NCBI GenBank assembly: GCA_038240335.1
Contig: JBBSDV010000031.1
Location: forward strand, 1-20,561
Reading direction: 5' to 3'
From: JBBSDV01 sp038240335
GTDB lineage: Bacteria > Chloroflexota > Dehalococcoidia > DSTF01 > JACRBR01
Length of the DNA stretch: 20,561 bases
The notes beneath the pieces were generated by a model, which ran no database searches, was not told the origin of the DNA, and saw only the letters and a list, made by a program, of their open reading frames with translations. Shown one piece after another: positions 1 to 6,746 of the stretch. The translations under genes and the position numbers were made by a program. The number at the start of each line of letters is the position of its first letter. The stretch's first letter is position 1.

Positions 1-266
1 CCCTGAGGGCCCACCATCAGATTCGCGGACGCTCCTCCTGGGCCGAACTGGAGACCGAAGCTTTCGTTCACGACCAGAGGATTCGTTCACTAGGTGCGCG
101 GCGGGTGCCTCTTCGCGGGACTGGCTGATCCTACTCAGACAAATTGCGCGCGCTTCGCTGTTCCGGGGGAATTACCAGTCCGATGGTCTCAAGCCCGGCG
201 TCCAACATTCATCTCCGCATGGCCGCCCCAACGGTCGGTAACGTCAGAGTGGACGAGGATGTGCGT
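1..266. other. non-coding left edge, nothing recognised
   Basis: No open frame here has a ribosome binding site or a recognisable product; the frames reading through it are shadows of the lipase gene to the right. The only regularity is a 9-base direct repeat, TTCGTTCAC, at 63-71 and 82-90, which could be chance. The stretch lies downstream of the minus-strand lipase gene, so it would hold that gene's 3' region, but I see no convincing terminator hairpin. Confidence 0.4.
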
Positions 267-1325
267 TCACCCGGCGGCAAGCAGCGGCGTCGCGAACGCG
301 AGGAGGTTACCCGTGGATGCGGCGATGATCCCGAAATGATCGGTGGGGTGCTCGACAAGCTGCACGTCGGCGCCGAGCGCTTGGTAGCGCCCGACCATGA
401 CCCGGGAGGCAGTGACGGGGACCTGTTCGTCGTGGGTTCCGTGCAGTACGAGAACTGGCATCGCCGGGACGCGGGCGCCTGGAGAGTTCTCATCAAGGAT
501 CTGTCTCAGCATGGGCGACAGGTCGATGGGCAACAACCGGTCGATGTCGGCCGTCGCCAGGGCGCCGAGGATTTCCTCCCCGGACTGGTCGCGGATCGTC
601 CTGATCACCTCCATGCCTGCGTCGGTGGCGACCTCACGCGGTGCGATGTGCGGGTAAGCAGCGAGCACACCGCTGGCGAGCATGACGACATAGCCCCGAG
701 TGTCCGTAATACGCAGCTCAATCCAGAGCGTAGACAGCTCACAGCCCGGTGCCTGCGCCACCACGCCGAGGAGGCGGATCTCGGGTGCGTACGTCGTTGC
801 CAGTTCACCGGCGAACAACACCGCCTGACCACCTTGTGAGTGACCGAGCGCGATCACCGGGCTCTGTAACGTCAAGCCGTCAACGCCGAGGTTGCATGCC
901 GCGCGTACGGAGTCGAGCACGTTTCGGCCCTCGGCTTGACCGATGCCATATGTGTGCTCGTCCGGCGTTCCCAAGCCCTCGTAGTCGGCAGCAACGACGG
1001 CGAAGCCGGCCTCGAGAAACGGGGACACCAGTTCACGGATGATTGGTGCATCGGGATCCGCGGCCACAAGACGCGATGGCGCGAACTCATCCCCCAAACC
1101 GACTGTGCCGTGACCGTAGGCGATGATCGGTAGTTGCGCTGCTTGGGCGCGCTGTGGCGCGGGCACCATCAGCGTCGATGTGGTGGCAACGTCCTGATCT
1201 AACGCAGTGCGCGAGTGGTGCAGCAAGACGAAGCATCGACTGCCACCTGGGCCGGGGAACGAAGCCGAACGAATGACGGTTCCAGGATCGGCTCTTTGAA
1301 GTGGATCTGGTGGTGTCCACACCAT
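267..1325 (-). CDS. alpha/beta hydrolase, secretory-lipase (LIP) type
   Basis: Predicted serine esterase/lipase of 352 residues. The sequence shows a complete alpha/beta-hydrolase set: the oxyanion-side AYGHGT (69-74), the nucleophile elbow GHSQGG with Ser163, a late HGTHDEQVP with acid Asp299, and TDHFG with His330. The order, and the spacing of a family that hydrolyses ester bonds of lipids or small esters, fit the secretory lipase group (PF03583) common in Actinobacteria. The substrate cannot be told. No signal peptide is visible from this start, although 'secretory' family members usually carry one, so it may be cytoplasmic. The ATG start is well supported by GGGAGGAG about 8 bases upstream. 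No partner gene is close; the DUF1801 gene upstream is on the same strand about 280 bases away. Confidence 0.85.
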   Translation of the reverse strand: MVWTPPDPLQRADPGTVIRSASFPGPGGSRCFVLLHHSRTALDQDVATTSTLMVPAPQRAQAAQLPIIAYGHGTVGLGDEFAPSRLVAADPDAPIIRELVSPFLEAGFAVVAADYEGLGTPDEHTYGIGQAEGRNVLDSVRAACNLGVDGLTLQSPVIALGHSQGGQAVLFAGELATTYAPEIRLLGVVAQAPGCELSTLWIELRITDTRGYVVMLASGVLAAYPHIAPREVATDAGMEVIRTIRDQSGEEILGALATADIDRLLPIDLSPMLRQILDENSPGARVPAMPVLVLHGTHDEQVPVTASRVMVGRYQALGADVQLVEHPTDHFGIIAASTGNLLAFATPLLAAG

Positions 1326-1603
1326 GATTCGGCTCCTCCCAATCAGGGTCGGAATTGTTCGTTGTGATTTAGCGCACGAGTATGACAGACCGGCTGCGCG
1401 CCCTGCCAGGACCTCCGATCTGGGCTTTTCGCAACGCCTCGCGATGGTCCAGCCGACGATGGTATATCGCGGCGAAGGGCGATGCGGGCGAGTTCTCGTG
1501 CCAGAGCCGCAGCGTCATCTGCGTACGGCGACTGCTCGCGCGCAAGAGCTATGTCCACGCAGGCCGAGGAGACGATGCTCAGTCATCCGCCGGCGATACC
1601 CGC

Positions 1604-2035
1604 CTACTTCTTCTTGGCTGCGCGTTGCGCGCGCGCTTCGCCGTTGGCAGTCACTGCCGCGCGGATCAGTAGCTTGAACGCAGCTTCGTTGATCTTCTCG
1701 CCTTCGCGGAAATCGATCGCGCGCCGAGTGTTTCCTTCCAGACTGGAATTGAAGAGCTTCTTCGGGTCGTTGATGGACGCGCCACGAAAGAACGTGAGCT
1801 TCACGACCTGCTTGTACGACTCCCCGGTGCAAACGCCGCCGTCATGGGACCAGACGGGGACTCCGCCGGATGACGGCTTCTCCCATTTCCACTCTTCCTC
1901 GATGTCGGGGTCCGCATCGTGGATGAGCTGACGGAGACGAGCAAGTGTCTCTCCTCGCCAATCCCCCAACTCTTGGATCCGGTTGGTGATGTTCGCTGAA
2001 GCGGCCTCAGCGTCCGGGCGACTTGTGGGCTCCAT
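1604..2035 (-). CDS. DUF1801 / YdhG-like protein
   Basis: A 143-residue protein with the pattern of the DUF1801 family (PF08818; YdhG/frataxin-like fold). Visible hallmarks are EEEWKWEKPSSGGVPVW (46-62), YKQVVKLTFFRGA (74-86), DPKKLFNSSL (90-99) and a basic RRAIDFREGE (104-113), ending in an Ala/Lys/Arg-rich tail. Family members are small cytoplasmic proteins; some Bacillus relatives are reported as iron chaperones, but many have no known role and I assign none here. The ATG is preceded by GGAG with a 5-base spacer, a good ribosome binding site. It could share a transcript with the lipase gene downstream, but the roughly 280-base gap argues for separate units. Confidence 0.8.
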   Translation of the reverse strand: MEPTSRPDAEAASANITNRIQELGDWRGETLARLRQLIHDADPDIEEEWKWEKPSSGGVPVWSHDGGVCTGESYKQVVKLTFFRGASINDPKKLFNSSLEGNTRRAIDFREGEKINEAAFKLLIRAAVTANGEARAQRAAKKK

Positions 2036-2172
2036 GTTTTCTCCGATTCAGTCCCCTTCGTTTCGCCACGTGTCCCTATGCAGGCAAGGGCAAGGGTGAG
2101 CGTAGCTGTCGCGCGACGGGCAGGCGTGATGGGGCTTGGGCAAGTGTTAGTTTGATGGAACGCATGCCCCTA

Positions 2173-2182
2173 GTTGTACAAC
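2173..2182. promoter_or_regulatory. 10-bp palindrome before the nucleotidyltransferase gene
   Basis: GTTGTACAAC is a perfect 10-base palindrome ending 10 bases before the ATG at 2193. It overlaps a possible -10 element (TACAAC, 2177-2182). It might be a small operator, or it might be chance; no second copy was seen. Confidence 0.25.
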
Positions 2183-2192
2183 ACCGAGATCT

Positions 2193-2987
2193 ATGACCTT
2201 GCCGACGATGAACCGGAACGCGACGCAATTCCCGGAGCTGAACACGCTGCTCGTCGAGCTGGCGGAGCGGACGAGAATGATCCTCGGCGGTAACTTCGTC
2301 GGCGCCTATCTGCAGGGGTCGTTTGCCGTCGGCGACGCCGACATGGCCAGCGATTGTGACTTTCTCATCCCCGTCCGTGGCCGGATCACTCCCGAACAGG
2401 AGGCAGCGCTGCGCTCGCTGCACCGGGAATTTCCCGAGCGCCCGGAACACTGGGCGAAGCACCTTGAGGGTTCGTACCCCGACAAGGACGAACTACGGAC
2501 GCTGACCGGCCTCGGCAAGGAGTGGCTGTACATCGACCATGGCTGGAGCGAGATGCAATGGTCGACACACTGCAATACGGAGGTCGTGCGCTGGTCGCTC
2601 CGCGAATGCGGTGGCACGATCATTGGGCCCGAGCCCCGAACACTCGTCGACGAAGTGAGTGCGGACGTCCTTCGGGCGAAGATGCGGGAGGAAGTGCGCG
2701 ACCTCATCCCGCATCTGAATCACTGGACAAGCCTGAGTATTGCCTGGAGCCAGCGCTACGCCGTCACGACGCTTTGCCGGATCCTGCAGACGTTCGAATC
2801 AGGCCGCATCACGTCGAAAAGGGCGGCGCTCCTCTGGGGCCGGGAGAGCCTCGACCTCGAGTGGGCGCCGTTGATCCAGCGCGCTCTCGATGGTCGAGCG
2901 GCCTTCTGGAACGAACCGGCGCGCCCGGAAGACATCGAGAAGACGACCGCCTTCGCGGAGTACGCCAAGCGGCGGGTGCTCGGCTGA
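2193..2987 (+). CDS. AadA-like nucleotidyltransferase with C-terminal DUF4111-type domain
   Basis: A 264-residue protein of the aminoglycoside (3'')(9)-adenylyltransferase-like group. The minimal nucleotidyltransferase signature is visible: GSF at 42-44, then SDCDFLIPV at 53-61 with the metal-binding pair Asp54 and Asp56. The length and all-helical second half (about 150-264, with WSQRYAVTTLCRI at 185-197) match the two-domain layout of AadA. AadA enzymes move AMP onto streptomycin or spectinomycin. Many chromosomal relatives have no shown drug activity, so resistance is only a possibility. No integron site, transposase or resistance neighbour is present, which points to a resident gene. There is no clear ribosome binding site; an in-frame ATG at 2208 is an alternative start. 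Confidence 0.75.
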   Translation: MTLPTMNRNATQFPELNTLLVELAERTRMILGGNFVGAYLQGSFAVGDADMASDCDFLIPVRGRITPEQEAALRSLHREFPERPEHWAKHLEGSYPDKDELRTLTGLGKEWLYIDHGWSEMQWSTHCNTEVVRWSLRECGGTIIGPEPRTLVDEVSADVLRAKMREEVRDLIPHLNHWTSLSIAWSQRYAVTTLCRILQTFESGRITSKRAALLWGRESLDLEWAPLIQRALDGRAAFWNEPARPEDIEKTTAFAEYAKRRVLG

Positions 2988-3061
2988 GCGCGGTCATCGA
3001 GTGCCGTAGCTTGGCGTCCAACCCGCTCAGGGATCGTTGTCGATGAGGGTGTCACGCGCGA

Positions 3062-3090
3062 TTGCCATCGTCAGACCCATCTGATATGCT
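3062..3090 (+). promoter_or_regulatory. promoter of the cold-shock gene
   Basis: TTGCCA (3062-3067, 5 of 6 to TTGACA), a 17-base spacer and TATGCT (3085-3090) form a good housekeeping-type promoter. Transcription would begin near 3097, giving a leader of about 190 bases before the ATG at 3288. Confidence 0.65.
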
Positions 3091-3096
3091 GCTCGG

Positions 3097-3287
3097 GTAA
3101 GTCCTCACCGCCCGTAGTCCTCCGCCTGCCGCCTCGGTTCTTCCGCGCTGCACCCGACGACTCCACGGTAAAGAGGCCCAAGCCCGCAGAGATGGGTATT
3201 GGACGCAACACGTGTAGAACGTCGTGGGACGTCCGGCAGACGATACTGCCGGTGCGCAGAATATTCCCCGGCGATAGGAGGTTTCAC
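3097..3287 (+). promoter_or_regulatory. long structured 5' leader of the cold-shock mRNA
   Basis: The predicted leader is about 190 bases long, unusual for this window, where most genes have short or no leaders. Close to the start codon it holds a perfect 7-bp hairpin: CCGGCAG (3233-3239), loop ACGATA, CTGCCGG (3246-3252). A weaker ACGTC/GACGT stem lies just before it. The ribosome binding site TAGGAGG lies free between this hairpin and the ATG. Long leaders that refold with temperature are known for E. coli cspA; the same role here is inference. Confidence 0.45.
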
Positions 3288-3503
3288 ATGGCTAAGGGAC
3301 AGATCAAGCGGCTCGCGCGCGACCGGGGCTTCGGCTTCATTCGCCCGGACGGCGAGTCGGAGGATATTTTCTTCCACACGTCGGCAGTGCAGGGCGGGAT
3401 GTTCGACTCGCTGAACGAAGGCCAGATGGTCGAGTTCGAGAAGGGTGCCGACGACCGCGACCCGCGCAAGAGCCGCGCCCTCAACGTTCGCCTCTCTGCC
3501 TAA
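3288..3503 (+). CDS. cold-shock domain protein (CspA family)
   Basis: A 71-residue single cold-shock domain, the usual length for bacterial Csp proteins. It binds single-stranded RNA/DNA and acts as an RNA chaperone in the cytoplasm. The RNP1-type GFGFIRP (residues 14-20) and RNP2-type DIFFHTSAV (26-34) are both present, with the aromatic residues that stack on bases. The start is fixed by TAGGAGG seven bases before the ATG; the frame stays open upstream, but that part is leader. The gene stands alone, with its own promoter at 3062-3090 and a strong terminator at 3533-3566, so it is very likely monocistronic. The usual KGFGFI lysine is an arginine here (DRGFGFI), a mild change. Cold induction is possible but cannot be read from sequence. 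Confidence 0.93.
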   Translation: MAKGQIKRLARDRGFGFIRPDGESEDIFFHTSAVQGGMFDSLNEGQMVEFEKGADDRDPRKSRALNVRLSA

Positions 3504-3532
3504 GAGACGCGGACGCGCAAGCGCCAAACGCC

Positions 3533-3567
3533 AGGCCCGGAGCGATTGCTCCGGGCCTGTTCGTTTT
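3533..3567 (+). terminator. Rho-independent terminator of the cold-shock gene
   Basis: A perfect 10-bp GC-rich stem (AGGCCCGGAG, 3533-3542, with CTCCGGGCCT, 3549-3558) closes a 6-base loop and is followed by GTTCGTTTT. An extra C-G pair can shorten the loop to GATT. Confidence 0.85.
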
Positions 3568-3728
3568 GATCACAGCGCCAAGATCGCGGCGAAGTCTGCG
3601 TCAGTTCGATGTGGACCTGCAGCAGGATGCTCGAAGCTGGAACCTGAATCTCGGACAGCGCGTCGGGAGCGGAGACGGTGGCGCTGCGAATGGACGCACC
3701 GCGCCCCTAGCAGCGGGCATCCGGACTG

Positions 3729-3995
3729 TTAGGCTGCTGGCCGACTCCGGCCTCCGGCTAGATCGCCATCCTTCTCAGGACGAGACATGATCGGTACGGC
3801 CGTGCCGTCGTAGATCGCCGCGTATTCCTCGCTGAAGAGCCAGACGTTCTCTAGACGGTCCCGCCGGACGGCGATGACCATGCCGCACGTCAAGCATTCG
3901 AAATCGCGCTCAAGAGGGCCATGCAGGCGGATGCAGCAGGTCGGACAGAAACGACGCTTGGCGTCCAATGGACCGCCTCCAAATCGTGTTGCCAT
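3729..3995 (-). CDS. small zinc-ribbon-like protein, function unknown
   Basis: An 88-residue protein with two CxxC knuckles: CPTCC (17-21) and CLTCG (34-38), about 13 residues apart. This is the classic spacing of a rubredoxin-type zinc ribbon. The remaining 50 residues are mixed and end in a Gly/Arg/Ala tail. I do not recognise the family; it may bind nucleic acid or simply be a small structural zinc protein. The ATG at 3995 lacks a clear ribosome binding site; a TTG at 4007 is an in-frame alternative. A -10 element (TATACT) lies 83 bases upstream. The next gene upstream on the same strand encodes a second small Cys-rich protein. Confidence 0.6.
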   Translation of the reverse strand: MATRFGGGPLDAKRRFCPTCCIRLHGPLERDFECLTCGMVIAVRRDRLENVWLFSEEYAAIYDGTAVPIMSRPEKDGDLAGGRSRPAA

Positions 3996-4077
3996 TTCGG
4001 CCGACAAACGTCATTCGGAGGCGCCGGTAGGGGAAAAGGGCGCACGCAGGTGTTGATCCCGCGTGTTCGCCGCGCTC

Positions 4078-4083
4078 AGTATA
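4078..4083 (-). promoter_or_regulatory. -10 element upstream of the zinc-ribbon gene
   Basis: On the minus strand TATACT (5 of 6 to TATAAT) lies in an AT-rich patch of an otherwise GC-rich region. The -35 is weak (TTCTTT-like, spacer about 16). Confidence 0.4.
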
Positions 4084-4130
4084 GCGAATACAAGATGAAA
4101 AAGAACTGTTGAGCGGTCGAACCGACCCGA

Positions 4131-4310
4131 CTAGAGCGAGACCGTCTGCCGCCTGCCGAGCGTCTGCTCCTGCTTCGCGGCAAATGCCTCGTCCGCTGCT
4201 GCCTTGCACCAGCATTCATCGCAGAGCGGGCGGTCGCAATGTGGGCAGGTCGTGACGGCCTGCTTCACGCAGCCTTCGACCGAGCAACGAAACTCGGATT
4301 GCGGTCGCAT
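4131..4310 (-). CDS. 59-residue Cys-rich putative zinc-finger protein
   Basis: The frame is open further upstream, but an ATG at 4310 preceded by GGAAGGA (about 7 bases away) is clearly the start. Seven cysteines fall at residues 9, 14, 22, 25, 30, 33 and 35, in the order C-x4-C-x7-CxxC-x4-CxxC, with a histidine at 24. This resembles cross-brace fingers (AN1 or B-box style) that bind two zinc ions. It may bind nucleic acid or protein, and I do not recognise the family. It has its own -10 (TATAAT) at 4391-4396. It lies 135 bases upstream of the zinc-ribbon gene on the same strand, so the two could be co-expressed. Confidence 0.6.
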   Translation of the reverse strand: MRPQSEFRCSVEGCVKQAVTTCPHCDRPLCDECWCKAAADEAFAAKQEQTLGRRQTVSL

Positions 4311-4390
4311 AGCGGATCCTTCCGCGGCGCGGCGGTGGCGGCAGCGGCGCGTGCTGCGCGATCGTCCATGAGTGTCGCACCGAGATCTCA

Positions 4391-4396
4391 ATTATA
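4391..4396 (-). promoter_or_regulatory. -10 element (TATAAT) upstream of the Cys-rich gene
   Basis: A perfect TATAAT on the minus strand, giving a leader of about 74 bases. A TTGACA lies only 7 bases upstream of it, too close to be the partner -35. A real -35 at 17 bases is not obvious. Confidence 0.4.
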
Positions 4397-4551
4397 CACC
4401 CGATGTCAATACCCTAAGCATCGCAGTTTTGGTCGCGAAGTCGGTCGCGTACGTCGCCGCTCGGGAAGGCGCGAAGCTGAATCGCGGAACCTCTTCAAGC
4501 CGGTGCTACGGAAGGAGTACGGAGTGGGGATCCCGCGGACGTGCCTGCGTA

Positions 4552-4800
4552 TCAGTCGGGCGCCTTGTGGTTGAGGGCGGCAGCAAGGTAGCGATCCAGT
4601 GCCTCCGCGTGGCGTTCGGCCGCGATTCGCGCCTCGGCCGAGAAGCGTTGCCAGCTGTTCACCTCGCCACTGACCAGCAGAAGCGGCTTCTCGGCAAGCT
4701 TTTCGCCGACCCGGATCGCGTAATCGCCCAGCCGGTCGCAAATCTTCGTCAGTGCGCCGAGTGCCTCGGAATATTCCTGGCGTGCAGGTTCGCAGGACAT
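4552..4800 (-). CDS. 82-residue helical protein, function unknown
   Basis: A small, charged, probably all-helical protein with no membrane segment, signal peptide or cysteine cluster. It has a Leu/Ala heptad-like run in the second half (about 50-76, EVNSWQRFSAEARIAAERH and on). I do not recognise it. It is nevertheless likely to be a real gene: the minus strand carries a good promoter (TTGTAA, 17 bases, TATGAT at 4848-4876) giving a leader of about 40 bases, and a GGAG element about 8 bases before the ATG. It follows no operon partner. The region 4311-4551 between it and the Cys-rich gene holds that gene's leader and nothing else I can see. Confidence 0.6.
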   Translation of the reverse strand: MSCEPARQEYSEALGALTKICDRLGDYAIRVGEKLAEKPLLLVSGEVNSWQRFSAEARIAAERHAEALDRYLAAALNHKAPD

Positions 4801-4847
4801 GTCACAGTCTCCGGTCGGGGCGAAAAAGCTTCGCTGGCGGCGCGCTG

Positions 4848-4876
4848 ATCATACCGCCACGAGTGAAACATTACAA
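4848..4876 (-). promoter_or_regulatory. promoter of the 82-residue protein gene
   Basis: On the minus strand TTGTAA (4871-4876), a 17-base spacer and TATGAT (4848-4853) make a good match to the housekeeping consensus, in an AT-rich island. Transcription should begin about 4841. Confidence 0.65.
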
Positions 4877-5031
4877 GAACATTTCAAAGGCTGTAACATC
4901 TCGGAATGCGCCTGTATTTTACGAGCAAGAACGGGTCGCTAAGCATCCGCAACCCGAACCGAGTTTGCTGCCTAGTGAGCGGCGAGGTTGCGCGAGATTG
5001 TTCTGGCGCTGAACGTCAACGACGGAGCGCG

Positions 5032-5070
5032 AAAGCAAAGAGCCGGACGATGCGTCCGGCGCTTTGCTTT
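5032..5070 (-). terminator. terminator hairpin of the 3D-domain gene (symmetrical)
   Basis: A 9-bp outer stem (AAAGCAAAG/CTTTGCTTT), one A-G mismatch, a 7-bp inner stem (GCCGGAC/GTCCGGC) and a 5-base loop. It lies about 100 bases after the minus-strand stop at 5168. The T-rich run is inside the stem base, so it could work on either strand. Confidence 0.7.
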
Positions 5071-5167
5071 GCCCGAGGGTGCTCGTGCTTCAACGCCGGT
5101 CGAATTGGCGCCCGGGCGCTCTGATCGACTGCAGTGCTTGAAGCGATGCGCCGAGAGAGGCGCGTTT

Positions 5168-6160
5168 CTAGTTCACGATGTGAATATCCGTCAGGGTCGT
5201 GCCGAGCGAACTCTGCCAGGCGATGCCGTCCGACGTGTTCTCGAAGTAGACGTCGATCCAGGTCGGCGCGAGCGAGCCACGATCGAGGCATTCATATACG
5301 CGCCCCGTCGGGTCGCCGTCGATGGTCAGACGGGTGCCGAACGGCAGATTCGTGCTGCATGCCGCCGCTCCCTCAAATGCCGTGCCGCCGCTCGCCATGT
5401 GGTTGCAGAACCCGCCCCCGGGTCCCGAGCAGCCATAGATGGTGACGCGCGCCCGCAGCACCGTGCCGGCGCCGACGCCGGATTCGGAGTTGAGGCTGAA
5501 TGGCGCGCCAGCGGCATGCTTTTGCGCCACTTCGGGGGTGGAGATGCCGCCTTCAGCCTCGAGCGCGGCCGCCGTTGCCTTCTCCGCCGCGATCTTCTGA
5601 TCCGAGAGCGTAATCAGCGCCCGCAGCTCGTCGAATTTGCGCTGTTCCTGGACACCGGCGAGGAGCGCCGCTCCCAGCTGGCTCGCCGAGGGCGCGCTGA
5701 CGCTGTAGGACTGCTCCCAGTTCCCGCTGACGCCCGCGGACGACCGCAACTCGACCGGAGGGCCAAATGAGGCCTGCGTGGCGCTTGACGTCGACCGCAA
5801 GCTCGCCAGGGCGGGAAGAGCTGGTGCCAGGCCGGCGAACATGAGCGCGCCTGCGACGATTGCACCTGCCAGCCAGACTCGGCGAGTGATGCCGTTGAAT
5901 GGGTTCGAGATGGTGCCGCCAACGGCCGGGCCGGTGCTGGCCAGAGTCATGGTGGCGACGGGGATGGGTGGGGGCGCCGGCGCCGCTTCGACAGGTGTCG
6001 GTGCGGCGTGGCGTTCGTGCATAAGCGCGATGCCGACGGAGGCTGCCGTACCGGCAACCATCACGGCAGCTTTCGCGCCCGACATGAATCTTCGAGAACT
6101 CAGACGTTCCTCCCTTATGAATTTTCGCGATGTCAAGTTTTTACGTCGGGGCACCGCCAT
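5168..6160 (-). CDS. membrane-anchored 3D-domain (RlpA-like barrel) cell-wall protein
   Basis: Predicted cell-surface protein. From the ATG at 6160 it has 330 residues: a very basic N-terminus, a first hydrophobic run (about 29-47), a Pro/Ala linker, a clear transmembrane segment (about 95-120), a probable coiled coil (171-203, EQRKFDELRAL region) and a C-terminal 3D domain (about 236-322). That domain shows the family pattern (PF06725, named for three aspartates): VTIYGC, LPFGTRLTIDGDP, YECLDRGS and WIDVYF. Related barrels occur in peptidoglycan-acting proteins, so cell-wall remodelling is likely but inferred. Four cysteines in this domain may form disulfides. An in-frame GTG at 6193 would sit almost on the predicted transcription start (about 6198), so the ATG is preferred. 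AGGGAGG inside the coding region near 6113 leaves the N-terminus somewhat uncertain. Confidence 0.8.
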   Translation of the reverse strand: MAVPRRKNLTSRKFIREERLSSRRFMSGAKAAVMVAGTAASVGIALMHERHAAPTPVEAAPAPPPIPVATMTLASTGPAVGGTISNPFNGITRRVWLAGAIVAGALMFAGLAPALPALASLRSTSSATQASFGPPVELRSSAGVSGNWEQSYSVSAPSASQLGAALLAGVQEQRKFDELRALITLSDQKIAAEKATAAALEAEGGISTPEVAQKHAAGAPFSLNSESGVGAGTVLRARVTIYGCSGPGGGFCNHMASGGTAFEGAAACSTNLPFGTRLTIDGDPTGRVYECLDRGSLAPTWIDVYFENTSDGIAWQSSLGTTLTDIHIVN

Positions 6161-6204
6161 CGGCGGGATCCGTGCCACCAGGACAGGGAGCACAAAACGG
6201 GCTG

Positions 6205-6232
6205 ATTATAACCATGACTTGTCGCCGGTCAA
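6205..6232 (-). promoter_or_regulatory. promoter of the 3D-domain gene
   Basis: On the minus strand TTGACC (6227-6232), a 16-base spacer and a perfect TATAAT (6205-6210). The start point would be near 6198. This is one of the two best promoters in the window. Confidence 0.7.
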
Positions 6233-6265
6233 GGCAATTCGGGTAGTAGATTTTTGTGAATTGCC
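6233..6265. promoter_or_regulatory. 8-bp inverted repeat abutting the -35, candidate operator
   Basis: GGCAATTC (6233-6240) and GAATTGCC (6258-6265) are perfect inverted copies separated by 17 bases. Relative to the predicted start they span about -35 to -67, touching the -35 hexamer of the 3D-domain promoter. That is the usual place for an activator site. Confidence 0.4.
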
Positions 6266-6734
6266 CGGATCTGGTGCCTCCTCACGACGCAACCCGCGGC
6301 CGATTCGTATCTAATTCCGGCCGATGATCTGCGAACGCAAGAAAGATCGTGTTTTCTTCGCCGGCATGACATGATCGGGCGTGATCCGATTGCGACTGTT
6401 GGGTAGGTGAAGCGTTAACACGCCTACGTATGATGCTCAGCTCCATTGTCCAGCGGCGATTGATGAGTTAAAGACACCGCGCCTCGTCAATGTGACCGTG
6501 AGCGCGTGCTCGGCGTCAACCGTTTCGGTTCGCGCGCAACCGATCTCGCGGGAAGACGCCGTCATTCGGTCGACCGCCGCCCCATCGATAGGCGATTCGC
6601 CTTGAGCGCGTGGCGCAGTCGGTTCCTTGACAGAGTGCCGCCGCCTTCTCCGCAGTATGGCAATGCCGGCCTTCAGCTTCTCGTTGGCTTCTGTGAGAGC
6701 GTGCGACGGAGACCTCTTCCGCCCGGCACCTCTC
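6266..6734. other. intergenic stretch between the 3D-domain and archaellin-like genes
   Basis: About 470 bases with no gene that I can support. Frames on both strands are open, but none has a ribosome binding site or recognisable product. One minus-strand frame contains a short helical ANEKLK-type segment that loosely recalls IS3 OrfA, too little to call. The promoter of the archaellin-like gene should lie here, but I could not single it out. Confidence 0.4.
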
Positions 6735-6742
6735 GAGGGAGG
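6735..6742 (+). promoter_or_regulatory. ribosome binding site that fixes the archaellin-like start at TTG
   Basis: GAGGGAGG ends 4 bases before TTG at 6747. In-frame ATGs further upstream (6627, 6657, 6663) have no such site and would add about 30-40 residues unlike a prepilin leader. Confidence 0.65.
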
Positions 6743-6746
6743 CCCG

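Noticed and set aside
1343..1558. 71-codon minus-strand frame (GTG start) ending just upstream of the lipase
   Set aside because: No ribosome binding site before the GTG, and no recognisable product. Codon third positions are not GC-rich as in neighbouring genes. It may be a relic, but I would not annotate it.
2193..2987. Reading the nucleotidyltransferase as an acquired resistance gene
   Set aside because: No integron, attC-like site or transposase beside it, and the base composition is like its neighbours; a resident AadA-like protein is more likely.
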